From the NCBI GenBank assembly GCA_003141795.1, contig PLNO01000295.1:1-18614 (forward strand): a DNA stretch of 18,614 bases, read 5' to 3'. This document shows positions 1-7,653 of the stretch, piece by piece. A program made the position numbers and the translations under genes. Positions within the stretch are counted from its first letter, which is position 1. Each line of letters begins with the position of its first letter. The notes below the pieces were generated by a model, which did not search any database, was not told where the DNA came from, and saw nothing but the letters and a program-made list of their open reading frames with translations. This DNA comes from Spirochaetaceae bacterium (lineage in GTDB: Bacteria; Spirochaetota; Spirochaetia; SZUA-6; Fen-1364).

Positions 1-1042
1 CCGTGGTGCCGGCCTGTTTTTCCACCGCACCGCCGGTGAGGAAGAGGCATGACTTGTACATTGCATGGTTGATCATGTGGAACAGGCCGCCCACGATACC
101 GATGGGGAGCGCCGTTCCGATGCCGAGCATCATGTAGCCGACCTGGCTGATGGCGTGGTAGGAGAGGAGGCGTTTGTAGTCCTTCTGCACGAGGGCCATC
201 ATGACCGCGAGGATTATGGTGGCGGCCCCGACCACCATGAGCACCGTGCTTACCCAGGTGCCCGGGGCGAGGGTGAACATGTCGAGGGAGATGCGCGCCA
301 GGAAATAGATCCCCAGCAGCTTTTCGATGCTCGCCGGGAGGATCGCCATGAAGGGGAGAGGAGCGTCCAGCGCCGCATCGGGGATCCAGCTGTGAAACGG
401 CATGGCCCCGGCCTTGCCCATGGCGCCCACCATGAGGAGGATGAACGCTGCGCCTCCGACGCCGTCGACGGGCAGCTTGATGGCGGACATCGTGAGGGTC
501 CCCGCCATGTGACCGGTGAGGATGACGCCGAGCATCATGCAGAGGTCCGTGATTCCGACGATCACCACCGCCTTGATGGCCGTCCCGCAGGGCCGGCTGC
601 TGCCCGTTCCGATCATGCCGAACAGGGTGACGAGCAGCCCCTCCCAGAAGACGAGGAGAAGCACGAGGTTGTCAGCGAGCACGGCGCCACTTGCCATGGC
701 AACGGTGAGCAGCATCCACGCGTGGAACTGTCGGGAACTCGGGACTTTCGCCATGAACGCGGCGGAGTACAGGGAGACGAGGAAGGAGAACCCGTCGATC
801 GCAAGGAGGATGAAGGCGCTCATCCGCGAAAGGCGGAGGCTCAGGTCAATGCCGAACCCCAGCCAGGGGATCGAGACGCTGAAATCGTTCGGGAAGATCA
901 CGATGGCCAGGGCGAGTGCGGCGGCCGAGGCTGCGATGGCAACGACGGAAACGAGCCATGGGGACCTGCGCGGAAGGAGGAACGTGAGCAGGCCGAGGCA
1001 GAGGGGGATGGCGACGGTGAGGACGAGCAGGGTCGCGTTCAT
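1..1042 (-). CDS. NuoL/NuoM/MrpD-type proton-translocating membrane subunit (partial, cut by window edge)
   Basis: I translated this directly; the first 347 codons are present and the C-terminus lies beyond position 1. The protein is strongly hydrophobic with about ten predicted membrane segments. It carries the proton-channel signature of the antiporter-like family: Glu134 in VFWEG, Lys210 in GKAGAMPFHSWIPDA, Lys241 in the next helix and the QKDYKRLLSYHAISQ segment (Lys287/Lys290). These charged residues form the proton path in complex I NuoL/M/N, Mrp MrpA/D and Hyf/Ech-type hydrogenase subunits. The ATG at 1042 overlaps the upstream stop as ATGA, and a GGGGGTG stretch lies just upstream, so the two genes are translationally coupled. 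Which complex it belongs to cannot be decided, because the rest of the operon (including any hydrogenase-like or Nuo B/C/D subunits) is outside the window. Confidence 0.9.
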   Translation of the reverse strand, partial: MNATLLVLTVAIPLCLGLLTFLLPRRSPWLVSVVAIAASAAALALAIVIFPNDFSVSIPWLGFGIDLSLRLSRMSAFILLAIDGFSFLVSLYSAAFMAKVPSSRQFHAWMLLTVAMASGAVLADNLVLLLVFWEGLLVTLFGMIGTGSSRPCGTAIKAVVIVGITDLCMMLGVILTGHMAGTLTMSAIKLPVDGVGGAAFILLMVGAMGKAGAMPFHSWIPDAALDAPLPFMAILPASIEKLLGIYFLARISLDMFTLAPGTWVSTVLMVVGAATIILAVMMALVQKDYKRLLSYHAISQVGYMMLGIGTALPIGIVGGLFHMINHAMYKSCLFLTGGAVEKQAGTT

Positions 1043-2499
1043 CGGGTCACCCCCGGCATCTGCAGCAGCGCGGTGTGCGCCAGAGCGGCGGGCCAGTGGA
1101 CGAGAAGCCCGCCGGCGAGTGAGAGCACAGCGAGAAGCACGACACAGGCGACCATCAGCCGTGAGCCCTCCATTGCGGCCGTACCTCCGCGAGGTTCTCC
1201 CAGGAAGACCCGGGTGAAAAGTCGGAACAGGTACAGGATCGTGAGAACGGCGCCTCCGAGATAGACGGCGGCCAATGCGGTCTGCCCGGCGTCGACTGCG
1301 GAGGAGATGACCATGTATTTGCTGAAAAACCCGCCGAAAGGCGGTATCCCCATGACCGAGAAGGCGCAGCCGAGGAAAGCGACGGCCGTCACCGGCATCG
1401 TCTTCAGGAGGCCGCCGAGCTTCGTGATGTCCTTGGTGTGTGCGTTCTGCTCGACGATGCCCGCGGAGAGGAAGAGCCCCGCTTTTGCCAGGCCGTGCAT
1501 GAGGATATAGAGAAGCGCTCCGACCGCCCCGATGGGGCTGCCGGTTGCCAGACCGAGGAAGATGAACGCGATCTGGCTGATGGTGGAGTATGCCACGATG
1601 CGCTTGATGTCCTTCTCCACGAGCGCCGCTCCCGCGCTCACCAGCGCGCTTGCGGCAGCAATGACGATGACGGCCATCTGCACCTGCGCGCCCACGGTGA
1701 ACGTCGCGAGGAACAGGCGCGCGTACACGTACACGCCGATCTTCACGAGGACGGCGGCATGGAGCAACGCGGTGACGGGGGAGGGAGCGACGCCCGCGTC
1801 CGGCAACCACGTGTGGAACGGAAGTGTTGCGGACTTGGAGAGCATCCCGAGGAGCAGAAGGGCGGAGACGATCCAGGGGAGGGTCGTACCCTTCATGGCG
1901 TCGAGGTCGAAGGTTCCGGTTTGGCCGTACACAGCGATGATTGCGATGAGCATCGCGAGCGCCCCGAAGGCCGTCATCAGGAAGGCCTTATCCGCGCGCA
2001 GAACGTCCGTTTTCCCTCTATAGAACCCGATGAGACGCCAGCTCGCTATTCCGGTGATCTCCCAGAACACGTAGAGGAAAACGAGGTTGGAGGAGAAAAC
2101 GAGCCCCATCATCGAGCCGAGGAAGAGCACAGCCATCAGGTAGTACTCGTTCTGATGGGGGTAGTGGCTGATGTAGTCCCAGGAGAACAGCATGATCACG
2201 GCGCCCACCAGGGAGGAGACTGCGGCCATGAAGACCGCCAGGGCGTCAGCCCGGAGGGAGAAGGAGATGCCCAGAGCGTTACCGGTAGCGAATGTCGCTA
2301 TGTCTCCCCTGAGCGCTCCGGGAACCAGCAGGAGAGAGCACACGAGCGACACGAGCACCAGGACCAGCGACACGACATTGCGCAGCCGCGCCGAGATGCG
2401 GCCGAGCAGGGGGAGGAGGAACGCTCCGGCCAGGGGCACAAGGACGCAGATGAGCATTATGGCTGCTCTTCCCATACCCGTCTCCATGAGTTCAATCAT
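1039..2499 (-). CDS. NuoL/MrpD-type proton-translocating membrane subunit
   Basis: A 486-residue polytopic inner-membrane protein of the proton-conducting transporter family (NuoL/M/N, MrpA/D, HyfB/D/F). Visible signatures are Glu147 in VFWEITG, Lys222 in SKSATLPFHTWLPDA, Lys253 in HAAVLVK, EKDIKRIVAYSTISQ (Lys296/Lys299) and a later PPFGGFFSKY helix. All the usual charged proton-path residues are therefore present. The length fits a MrpD/NuoM-like subunit and is shorter than a full NuoL with its lateral helix. It is the first gene of an operon: the next gene starts inside its stop (ATGA) and a sigma70 promoter lies about 40 bases upstream. The start at 2499 has only a weak ribosome site (GAGAAACCA); the internal Met at residue 9 is an alternative. 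Known members exchange protons or sodium while coupled to a redox module, and that module is not in this window. Confidence 0.9.
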   Translation of the reverse strand: MIELMETGMGRAAIMLICVLVPLAGAFLLPLLGRISARLRNVVSLVLVLVSLVCSLLLVPGALRGDIATFATGNALGISFSLRADALAVFMAAVSSLVGAVIMLFSWDYISHYPHQNEYYLMAVLFLGSMMGLVFSSNLVFLYVFWEITGIASWRLIGFYRGKTDVLRADKAFLMTAFGALAMLIAIIAVYGQTGTFDLDAMKGTTLPWIVSALLLLGMLSKSATLPFHTWLPDAGVAPSPVTALLHAAVLVKIGVYVYARLFLATFTVGAQVQMAVIVIAAASALVSAGAALVEKDIKRIVAYSTISQIAFIFLGLATGSPIGAVGALLYILMHGLAKAGLFLSAGIVEQNAHTKDITKLGGLLKTMPVTAVAFLGCAFSVMGIPPFGGFFSKYMVISSAVDAGQTALAAVYLGGAVLTILYLFRLFTRVFLGEPRGGTAAMEGSRLMVACVVLLAVLSLAGGLLVHWPAALAHTALLQMPGVTR

Positions 2500-2541
2500 T
2501 GGTTTCTCATTCTTTCTCGAGGCGACTGCAAAAGCCGACGA

Positions 2542-2570
2542 ATTATATCCCGAGATGACGGGTTTGGCTA
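2542..2570 (-). promoter_or_regulatory. sigma70-type promoter of the proton-pump operon
   Basis: On the minus strand there is a -35 TAGCCA (2570-2565, four of six consensus), a 17-base spacer and a perfect -10 TATAAT (2547-2542). Transcription would start near 2535, giving a leader of about 36 bases before the ATG at 2499. It sits in the 132-base gap after motB, so this operon is probably transcribed independently of motAB. I saw no strong intrinsic terminator after motB in the same gap. Confidence 0.6.
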
Positions 2571-2631
2571 CCGGAATGTTTGGGGTAAAACTGGCAGTCT
2601 ATTGCGGAAAAGGCAAAACGTTGCAGGTGAC

Positions 2632-3372
2632 CTACTGTCTCTCCACGACGACGATGTCGACCCTGCGATTGTACGCTCTGCCTTCGGCCGTGTCGTTGGA
2701 TTGTACGGGCCGCGTCTCCCCGTAGCCGGACTCCGACAGCCTCTCGGTCGGGATGCCGTAATCTTCCAGCGTCTGCAGCACGGCCACGGAGCGTTCCGCG
2801 GAGAGCTGCCAGTTGCCGCCCGTCCATCGCGATGCATCGGGGGGAATGTTGTCCGTATAGCCTTCGACGACGATGGAGTTGGAGATCTGTCCCAGGAAGT
2901 CGGAGACCTCCTGGAGCACGGGCATTGCGTCGGGACTGAGCGCAGCCGAAGAGGAGGGGAAGTACAGGTCAGACACCAGAGAGATGGCGAATCCGTTCTC
3001 CGTGGGTATCACGCGCACCTTTCCCGCTTTGACCAGATTCTGCAGCGACGAGGTGGCCTGCGTCCGTAATATGGAGGTCCCGCCTGTCCCCTGCCGGGCA
3101 CCGCCACGGCTGCTCTGCACCTTCTGTCCGGGGCTCACCCCTTCCAGAACGCCGCTGCCGCCGCCGTGCGTCGCGAATATCGTGAAGTTCGCACCGTTGA
3201 ACACGCTGTTGAAAGCCTCCGCCATCTGCTGGAACTTGGTCTGGCTCGGGCTGCTCTGCGCGTAGAGGATGATGAAGAAAACCATCAGCAGCGTGATCAT
3301 GTCCAGATACGTGAGCATCCACCGCTCGAGGTTCTCTTTGGGTTCCTCTACCTTCCGCTTTTTTCGCGCCAT
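2632..3372 (-). CDS. motB: MotB, flagellar stator subunit with OmpA-type peptidoglycan-binding domain
   Basis: A 246-residue protein that anchors the stator ring to peptidoglycan and carries the ion. A basic N-terminus is followed by one membrane helix (about 17-38) with the essential ion-binding Asp24 in TYLDMITLLMVFF. A linker and plug region of about 90 residues is rich in Gly, Ser and Gln. The OmpA/MotB domain (about 125-246) shows VEGYTDN (168-175), NWQLSAERSVAVL (187-199), LSESGYGETRPV (212-223) and NRRVDIVV. It starts 12 bases after the motA stop with a GGAG ribosome site, so motA and motB form one operon. The TYLDMITLL helix differs somewhat from classic TYADMVTLL forms; whether it uses protons or sodium cannot be read with confidence. 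Confidence 0.93.
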   Translation of the reverse strand: MARKKRKVEEPKENLERWMLTYLDMITLLMVFFIILYAQSSPSQTKFQQMAEAFNSVFNGANFTIFATHGGGSGVLEGVSPGQKVQSSRGGARQGTGGTSILRTQATSSLQNLVKAGKVRVIPTENGFAISLVSDLYFPSSSAALSPDAMPVLQEVSDFLGQISNSIVVEGYTDNIPPDASRWTGGNWQLSAERSVAVLQTLEDYGIPTERLSESGYGETRPVQSNDTAEGRAYNRRVDIVVVERQ

Positions 3373-3384
3373 TTTCCGCTCCGC

Positions 3385-4182
3385 CTACTCCGCCTTGTTC
3401 GCGTCGAGCTCTTTCTTTTCCTGCTCCTCGAGGAACCCTTCGATCTTTTCCTTGACCAGCGCCGGGCTCTCCCCCTGCTGGATGGAGCGCACGCCGACGA
3501 TGATGAGCTGTTTCTCCAGCCGGAACTTCTTGATCTGCCCCTTGAGCTTGTTGCCAATGGGCAGCCAGAAAAGGTTGGCAAGACCGATCCCGTACAGGGT
3601 CGCGATGAACGCAGTGGCCACTGCGCGGCCCAGCTCGTTCATGTCGCCTCCGAGGCGTCCGAGAACGAGGACGAGGCCCATGACCGTCCCGATGATGCCC
3701 ATGGTGGGGGAGAAGCCGCCGGCCGTATCGAACAGGGCCGCGTCCTCCACCTTGCGCGCCTCGAGGATCGCGAGATCGCTCTCCAGCACTTCCACCAGGA
3801 TCTCAGACTCCGTGCCGTCCACGACGAGGCGCAGGCCCTTGCGGAGCGTCTCGTCCTCCAGGTCCTCCACCGTGTCCTCGAGGCTGAGGATGCCGTCCCG
3901 CCGCGCTTTCTCGGCGAACTCCAGGAGCTGCTGCGCGAGCTGTGGCGACGGCCCCGGCTCGCGCCTCATGGACTGCATGACGAGCGAGGGGATGCGCAGA
4001 ACGTCCTTCAGGCTGGAGGAGATGGTGAGGGCTCCTGCGGTTCCCGAGACGATGATGATGAGCGCGGGGATCCCCACGAGGGCTACGATGTTTCCGCCGT
4101 CGAGAATGAAGCCTCCGAGCATTCCGCCGAGAGCGATGAGCAATCCAATCGCTGTCGAAGTGTCAGAACCCTTCCTGGCCAT
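3385..4182 (-). CDS. motA: MotA, flagellar stator ion-channel subunit
   Basis: A 265-residue inner-membrane protein of the MotA/TolQ/ExbB family. Four membrane helices are visible at about 11-27, 33-50, 157-177 and 190-210, with a large cytoplasmic loop between helices 2 and 3. The two functional prolines are present: Pro159 in GGFSPTMG and Pro208 in LPIGNKL. In the loop, ARRDGILSLE places Arg94 and Glu102 eight residues apart, matching the Arg90/Glu98 pair of E. coli MotA that contacts the rotor protein FliG. The start at 4182 is supported by AGAAGGAG upstream. The neighbour motB follows in the same operon. No other flagellar genes are nearby, so the stator genes stand apart from the main flagellar cluster in this window. 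The C-terminus is highly charged (KELDANKAE). Confidence 0.93.
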   Translation of the reverse strand: MARKGSDTSTAIGLLIALGGMLGGFILDGGNIVALVGIPALIIIVSGTAGALTISSSLKDVLRIPSLVMQSMRREPGPSPQLAQQLLEFAEKARRDGILSLEDTVEDLEDETLRKGLRLVVDGTESEILVEVLESDLAILEARKVEDAALFDTAGGFSPTMGIIGTVMGLVLVLGRLGGDMNELGRAVATAFIATLYGIGLANLFWLPIGNKLKGQIKKFRLEKQLIIVGVRSIQQGESPALVKEKIEGFLEEQEKKELDANKAE

Positions 4183-4266
4183 CCGTGACTCCTTCTGATT
4201 GCACGACCGTCAGTCTACCTGTCCGGGGGGCGCGGGACCACCAGAGACGTGCCCTGCTCCCCCCTT

Positions 4267-4277
4267 AGTATATCGGC
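4267..4277 (-). promoter_or_regulatory. candidate motA promoter: sigma28-like -10 (GCCGATAT) overlapping TATACT
   Basis: On the minus strand, GCCGATAT (4277-4270) matches seven of eight bases of the flagellar sigma28 -10 consensus GCCGATAA. It overlaps a sigma70-like TATACT (4272-4267). The -35 region is poor for both: only a CAA core is found near the expected sigma28 TAAA position, and no TTGACA-like hexamer at 17 bases. The implied leader to motA is about 80 bases. FliA control of motAB is established in enterics; here it is inference. Confidence 0.4.
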
Positions 4278-4292
4278 AGATTCCGGGAACTC

Positions 4293-4321
4293 TTGCCTGC
4301 CAAGCTCCGTGGTCGTATCAT
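4293..4321 (+). promoter_or_regulatory. sigma70-type promoter of the Rieske-reductase gene
   Basis: TTGCCT (4293-4298), a 17-base spacer and TATCAT (4316-4321) match the consensus at four and five of six positions. Transcription would start near 4328, leaving a leader of about 11 bases that just contains the AGGGGG ribosome site. It supports the start codon at 4339 over the longer reading frame beginning at 4249, whose first codons would precede the promoter. Confidence 0.5.
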
Positions 4322-4338
4322 CACCTGAGGGGGTGGCC

Positions 4339-5922
4339 ATGGCAGACATCGAATGGCGGAAAGCGTCATCTGACAGCGCGCTCGTCGAAGGCGTACCGGT
4401 CGTCGTCCAGCTGGGGGAGGAGAAGATCCTCCTTGCCCGGGTCAAGGGTACGGTGTATGCGGTCGGCCACGAGTGCCCCCATTACCAGGAAAAGCTGGAA
4501 AACGGCGTCCTGTTCGGCGCTGAAATCGTCTGCAAGAGCCATTTCGCCCGCATGGACGTGACCACGGGCAGGGTCGTCTCCGCCCCTGCCATGAACGATC
4601 TCCCCGTCTACCCCGTAAAGGTCCAGGAAGGCGAGATCTGGGTCGGGCCCGCCGAGAAGCCGAAGTTCCCCAAGCCCCCGGCCCCGATCGGTTCGGACCC
4701 GAGGCTCTTTCTCATCATCGGTGCGGGAGCCGCGGGAAACGCCGCCGCGGAGACGCTGCGCCGCCAGGGCTTTGCCGGCAGGATCTGCATGGTCACCGAC
4801 GAGCAGGAGCGGCCGTACGACAGACCCAATCTCTCCAAGGACTTCATCACGGGGAAAGCCGGGGAGGAATGGCTTCCCCTGCGTGGCCCCAAGTTCTATC
4901 CCGCCCAGGGCATCGAGCTCCTGACGGGCCGCAGGGTCGCCTCCCTCGACCCCGTCGGCAAGACCGTGCGATTCGCCGACGGTGAATCCCTGGGCTTCGA
5001 CAAGGCGCTCATCGCAACGGGCGGGACGCCGCGAAAGCTCTCCGTACCGGGCGGCGACGGCTGCCTCGTTCTACGCACCGCCGCCGACGCGCGCGCGCTC
5101 CTGGCTGCGGCCGCGCAGGCCCGCAGCGCCGTTCTCATCGGCGCGGGTTTCATCGGCCTGGAGCTTGCCGGGAGCCTCCGCGAGCGCGGCCTCGCGGTGA
5201 GCGTCGTGGCCCCCGAAGCCATTCCGCTCGCCTCGGTGCTCGGCGACAGAATCGGCGCGGGGCTCATGGCGTTGCACCAGGCAACGGGCGTGAGCCTCCT
5301 GATGGGACGAAAGCCGGTGCGGATCGAAGGCGCCGCGGGGGTGAAGGTCACGACGCTGGATGACGGCACGCGCCTTGAATCCGACTTCGTCGTCGTCGGG
5401 GTGGGCGTGCAGCCCGCGATCGAGTACCTTGACGGCACCGCGCTCATCGCGGCGGGGGCGGTGCCCGTGGACGGCGCGATGCGGACCAGCGTGCCCGACA
5501 TCTTCGCGGCCGGAGATGTCGCCGCGGTTGCCGGTCCGGACGGTGTGAGGCGGCGTGTGGAGCATTGGGTCGTCGCCGAACGCCAGGGAGCACGGGCCGC
5601 CCTCGGAATGATGGGCAGGGATCCGGGTCCCGCGGAGGTGGAGGTCTTCTGGAGCAGGCAGGCCGGCGCCTCATTGAAGTACGTCGGACACGCCCGTGAC
5701 TGGGACCAGATCGTGTATCGGGGATCCGTGGAAGAGGGCAAGTACCTCGCCGGGTTCTACAACAAGGGCACCTTGAGGGCGGGGGCGAGCATCGGAATGG
5801 CGAGGGATCTGGTTGCCGTGGAGCGCATCCTGCGTCTGGGCGGGGGGCTTTCCGCCGCGGAGCTCGGCGACGCCTCCTTCGACCTCATTGCCGCCGCGCG
5901 GGCTATGGGTCGATCTGGATGA
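4339..5922 (+). CDS. Rieske-domain / FAD-dependent pyridine nucleotide-disulfide oxidoreductase fusion (AIF-like)
   Basis: A 527-residue predicted cytoplasmic electron-transfer enzyme. The N-terminal Rieske [2Fe-2S] domain (about 1-105) has both ligand pairs, Cys46-Pro-His48 and Cys65-Lys-Ser-His68. A linker of Pro and Lys leads to an FAD/NAD(P)H reductase (about 120-500) with GAGAAG (128-133) for FAD, RPYDRPNLSK (158-167), ATGGTPR, GAGFIG (268-273) for NAD(P)H, and FAAGDVA (389-395). A reductase C-terminal dimer domain follows. This layout is known from AIFM3-like and ferredoxin/rubredoxin reductase-like proteins; its physiological acceptor is not shown. The start at 4339 has GAGGGGGT upstream. 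A frame starting at 4249 would add 30 unrelated residues and is rejected. The 3' end overlaps the convergent STAS gene by 20 bases. No electron-acceptor gene is adjacent. Confidence 0.88.
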   Translation: MADIEWRKASSDSALVEGVPVVVQLGEEKILLARVKGTVYAVGHECPHYQEKLENGVLFGAEIVCKSHFARMDVTTGRVVSAPAMNDLPVYPVKVQEGEIWVGPAEKPKFPKPPAPIGSDPRLFLIIGAGAAGNAAAETLRRQGFAGRICMVTDEQERPYDRPNLSKDFITGKAGEEWLPLRGPKFYPAQGIELLTGRRVASLDPVGKTVRFADGESLGFDKALIATGGTPRKLSVPGGDGCLVLRTAADARALLAAAAQARSAVLIGAGFIGLELAGSLRERGLAVSVVAPEAIPLASVLGDRIGAGLMALHQATGVSLLMGRKPVRIEGAAGVKVTTLDDGTRLESDFVVVGVGVQPAIEYLDGTALIAAGAVPVDGAMRTSVPDIFAAGDVAAVAGPDGVRRRVEHWVVAERQGARAALGMMGRDPGPAEVEVFWSRQAGASLKYVGHARDWDQIVYRGSVEEGKYLAGFYNKGTLRAGASIGMARDLVAVERILRLGGGLSAAELGDASFDLIAAARAMGRSG

Positions 5923-6208
5923 GAGAATCGAACTTGATCATCTTCAGGAGCTGAAGCATCTGCTGGCTGCAGTTGCGCATCACCAGATGCCTGCCCAGCT
6001 CGTCGCAGGACTTCTTGAAGTGCAGGATCTTGCCGATGGCGGACGAGCTCAAGCTGTTCACGCCCTGGAAATTGAGCACGATGGTCCGCTGTCCGCCCTG
6101 GAGCGCGCGGTCCAGCCATGTCTGGAACTCGCTCATGTCTTCCCGGGACAGGTTCCCTTCCGGAATCACTTCGACCTCGTCGGAGGAGATTTCCCGGATG
6201 CGCATCAT
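5903..6208 (-). CDS. STAS-domain anti-sigma factor antagonist-like protein
   Basis: About 101 residues forming a single STAS domain (SpoIIAA/RsbV family), which normally binds an anti-sigma or switch kinase and is controlled by Ser phosphorylation. The strand-helix order is visible: VEVIPEGNLS, then TIVLNFQGVNSLSSSAIGKILHFKKSC, then HLVMRNCSQQMLQLLKMI. The classic loop Asp-Ser-Ser/Thr-Gly is Ser-Ser-Ser-Ala here, so the Asp before the phospho-acceptor is replaced while Ser remains. I chose the Met at 6208 because the longer frame to 6280 would start inside the promoter and lacks a ribosome site; GGGGAACAG precedes 6208. The Met at 6205 is equally possible. No anti-sigma kinase or phosphatase gene is adjacent, so the partner is unknown. 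Confidence 0.85.
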   Translation of the reverse strand: MMRIREISSDEVEVIPEGNLSREDMSEFQTWLDRALQGGQRTIVLNFQGVNSLSSSAIGKILHFKKSCDELGRHLVMRNCSQQMLQLLKMIKFDSLIQIDP

Positions 6209-6251
6209 GCTCTGTTCCCCGTTTTCCTTTTCAGCTTCCAAGGTATCTTTC

Positions 6252-6280
6252 AGTATATGGCAATGCCTGCCCGGGCGCAA
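6252..6280 (-). promoter_or_regulatory. sigma70-type promoter of the STAS gene
   Basis: On the minus strand, TTGCGC (6280-6275), a 17-base spacer and TATACT (6257-6252). The -10 matches five of six bases and the -35 only the TTG core. Transcription would start near 6245, giving a leader of about 37 bases. It lies in the 79-base gap after the pyrophosphatase gene, so the STAS protein can be made independently of it. Confidence 0.5.
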
Positions 6281-6287
6281 CGGTCGA

Positions 6288-7640
6288 TCACAGCGTCTTC
6301 AGGAGATCGACGAAATACGGCAGGACCTGCTTCTTGCGGGACAGCACGTCCTTCATCTCGAACAGGTTGTCCTCCCGGTGCGGGTAGGCGATGGCCGCGA
6401 TGACCCGAGCTTCGCCCCGGCAGAGCAGGAGGCTCGTCTCCCGCGTCACGTCGGTGATCATGAGGCAGGCGAAGGCGCACTTCTCGACCTCCAGGATGCG
6501 TTCCAGCTCCGCCGCAAGGCCCTCCTTCATCGCCAGGAGCGGACCGAACCCGACCGTTTCCACCTGGCTCAGGCTGAAGCGCCTGTCCCCTTCCGTATAG
6601 ACCTTCTGGTCCCGCTCGATGATCTTGCGCGGATCCATGCCCTCTAGGGACGCGCCGGCTGCAAACATCTCCCCGCCGTACTTCTCGATGTCCACCCCGC
6701 TGAGCCCGGCAAGCCACCCCGCCAGATCCCTGTCCAGTTGCGTGGTTGTCGGGGAACGGAGCACGAGCGTGTCGGACAGCATTGCTGAGAGCATGAGCCC
6801 TGCGTCCGTGGCGGGGGGCGTTGCCCCCTCCGTGCGGTAGAGGTCGGCGATGATGGAGCAGGTCGATCCGACGACCCTGTTGATGAACGTGATGGGCAGC
6901 GTGGTCGTACGCGCGGCCAGACGGTGATGGTCGATGATCTCCACGACGTCCGCCTCTTCGATCCCGTCGACGGCCTGTCCGACCTCGTTGTGATCCACCA
7001 TGACCACGCGCAGCCTGTTCTCGGAGATGAAGTTGATCCGGGTGATCACCCCCTGGAGGTGCCCCTTTTCGTCGTTGACGAGGAACCCGCCCTCATTGCT
7101 GCGGCTGATCTCCCGCTGGACGTCGCGGACGATGTCCTCGGGGTGGAACGTGGTTTGGTCGCGGTCCACGAGCGGGCTCACGGTTCCCGACAGCATGTCC
7201 TTGTCCGCCTGCCCGATGGGCTCGTCGTCATGACATCCGGCGGCGACGCGCCGAAGCACTCCCACCAGTCGGAGCGCCGTGACCTTGCCGATGCACACGC
7301 CCTCCCCGTTGACCACGGGGAGGAAGGAGAAGTGGTTGGCCGTGAGCTGGTCGCACGCTTTTTCCAGCGTGTCGGATTCCCTCAGGGTGATGAGGTCCTC
7401 CCCGGGGATCATGATGTCCTCGATGCGGGAGCGCACGTCGGTGGCCAGCGGGGGGCTCTCCTTCTGGAACCGCGCGAGCACGAACTGCGTCTGGGGGTTG
7501 ACGTTGCCGGCCCTTCGGGGATGCGCTTCCTCCCCCATGACCTCGGTCTTGAACCGTGCGTAGGTGATGGCGGCGCAGATCGAGTCGGTGTCGGGGTTCT
7601 TGTGGCCTATGACGATGAGGGGCTTCTGTTTGCGCGGCAT
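6288..7640 (-). CDS. ppaC: CBS-domain family II (Mn-dependent) inorganic pyrophosphatase
   Basis: A 450-residue cytoplasmic DHH-superfamily enzyme that hydrolyses pyrophosphate to two phosphates. Metal-binding motifs are GHKNPDTDS (12-20; His13, Asp17, Asp19), VDHNE (215-219; Asp216) and DHH (237-239). The substrate-binding SRKKQ lies at 434-438 in the DHHA2 domain. Between the first and second motifs sits an insert of about 145 residues with two CBS domains (about 66-130 and 155-208). No DRTGG domain is evident; the total length fits the CBS-only subclass. In characterised CBS pyrophosphatases, adenine nucleotides bind the insert and inhibit (AMP, ADP) or activate (ATP). The start at 7640 has GGGAG upstream. 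It lies 39 bases after the aminotransferase stop and may also have its own promoter. Confidence 0.94.
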   Translation of the reverse strand: MPRKQKPLIVIGHKNPDTDSICAAITYARFKTEVMGEEAHPRRAGNVNPQTQFVLARFQKESPPLATDVRSRIEDIMIPGEDLITLRESDTLEKACDQLTANHFSFLPVVNGEGVCIGKVTALRLVGVLRRVAAGCHDDEPIGQADKDMLSGTVSPLVDRDQTTFHPEDIVRDVQREISRSNEGGFLVNDEKGHLQGVITRINFISENRLRVVMVDHNEVGQAVDGIEEADVVEIIDHHRLAARTTTLPITFINRVVGSTCSIIADLYRTEGATPPATDAGLMLSAMLSDTLVLRSPTTTQLDRDLAGWLAGLSGVDIEKYGGEMFAAGASLEGMDPRKIIERDQKVYTEGDRRFSLSQVETVGFGPLLAMKEGLAAELERILEVEKCAFACLMITDVTRETSLLLCRGEARVIAAIAYPHREDNLFEMKDVLSRKKQVLPYFVDLLKTL

Positions 7641-7653
7641 TCTCTTTCTCCCT

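Noticed and set aside
1438..3069. 543-codon plus-strand frame across the proton-pump and motB genes
   Set aside because: It spans two genuine minus-strand genes and their promoter, and is highly charged and low in complexity. The 399-codon frame at 65-1264 and the 340-codon frame at 3166-4188 are rejected for the same reason.
4249..4338. 30-residue N-terminal extension of the Rieske-reductase
   Set aside because: It would place the start before the promoter at 4293-4321 and lacks a ribosome site, whereas 4339 has GAGGGGGT and begins directly with the Rieske domain.
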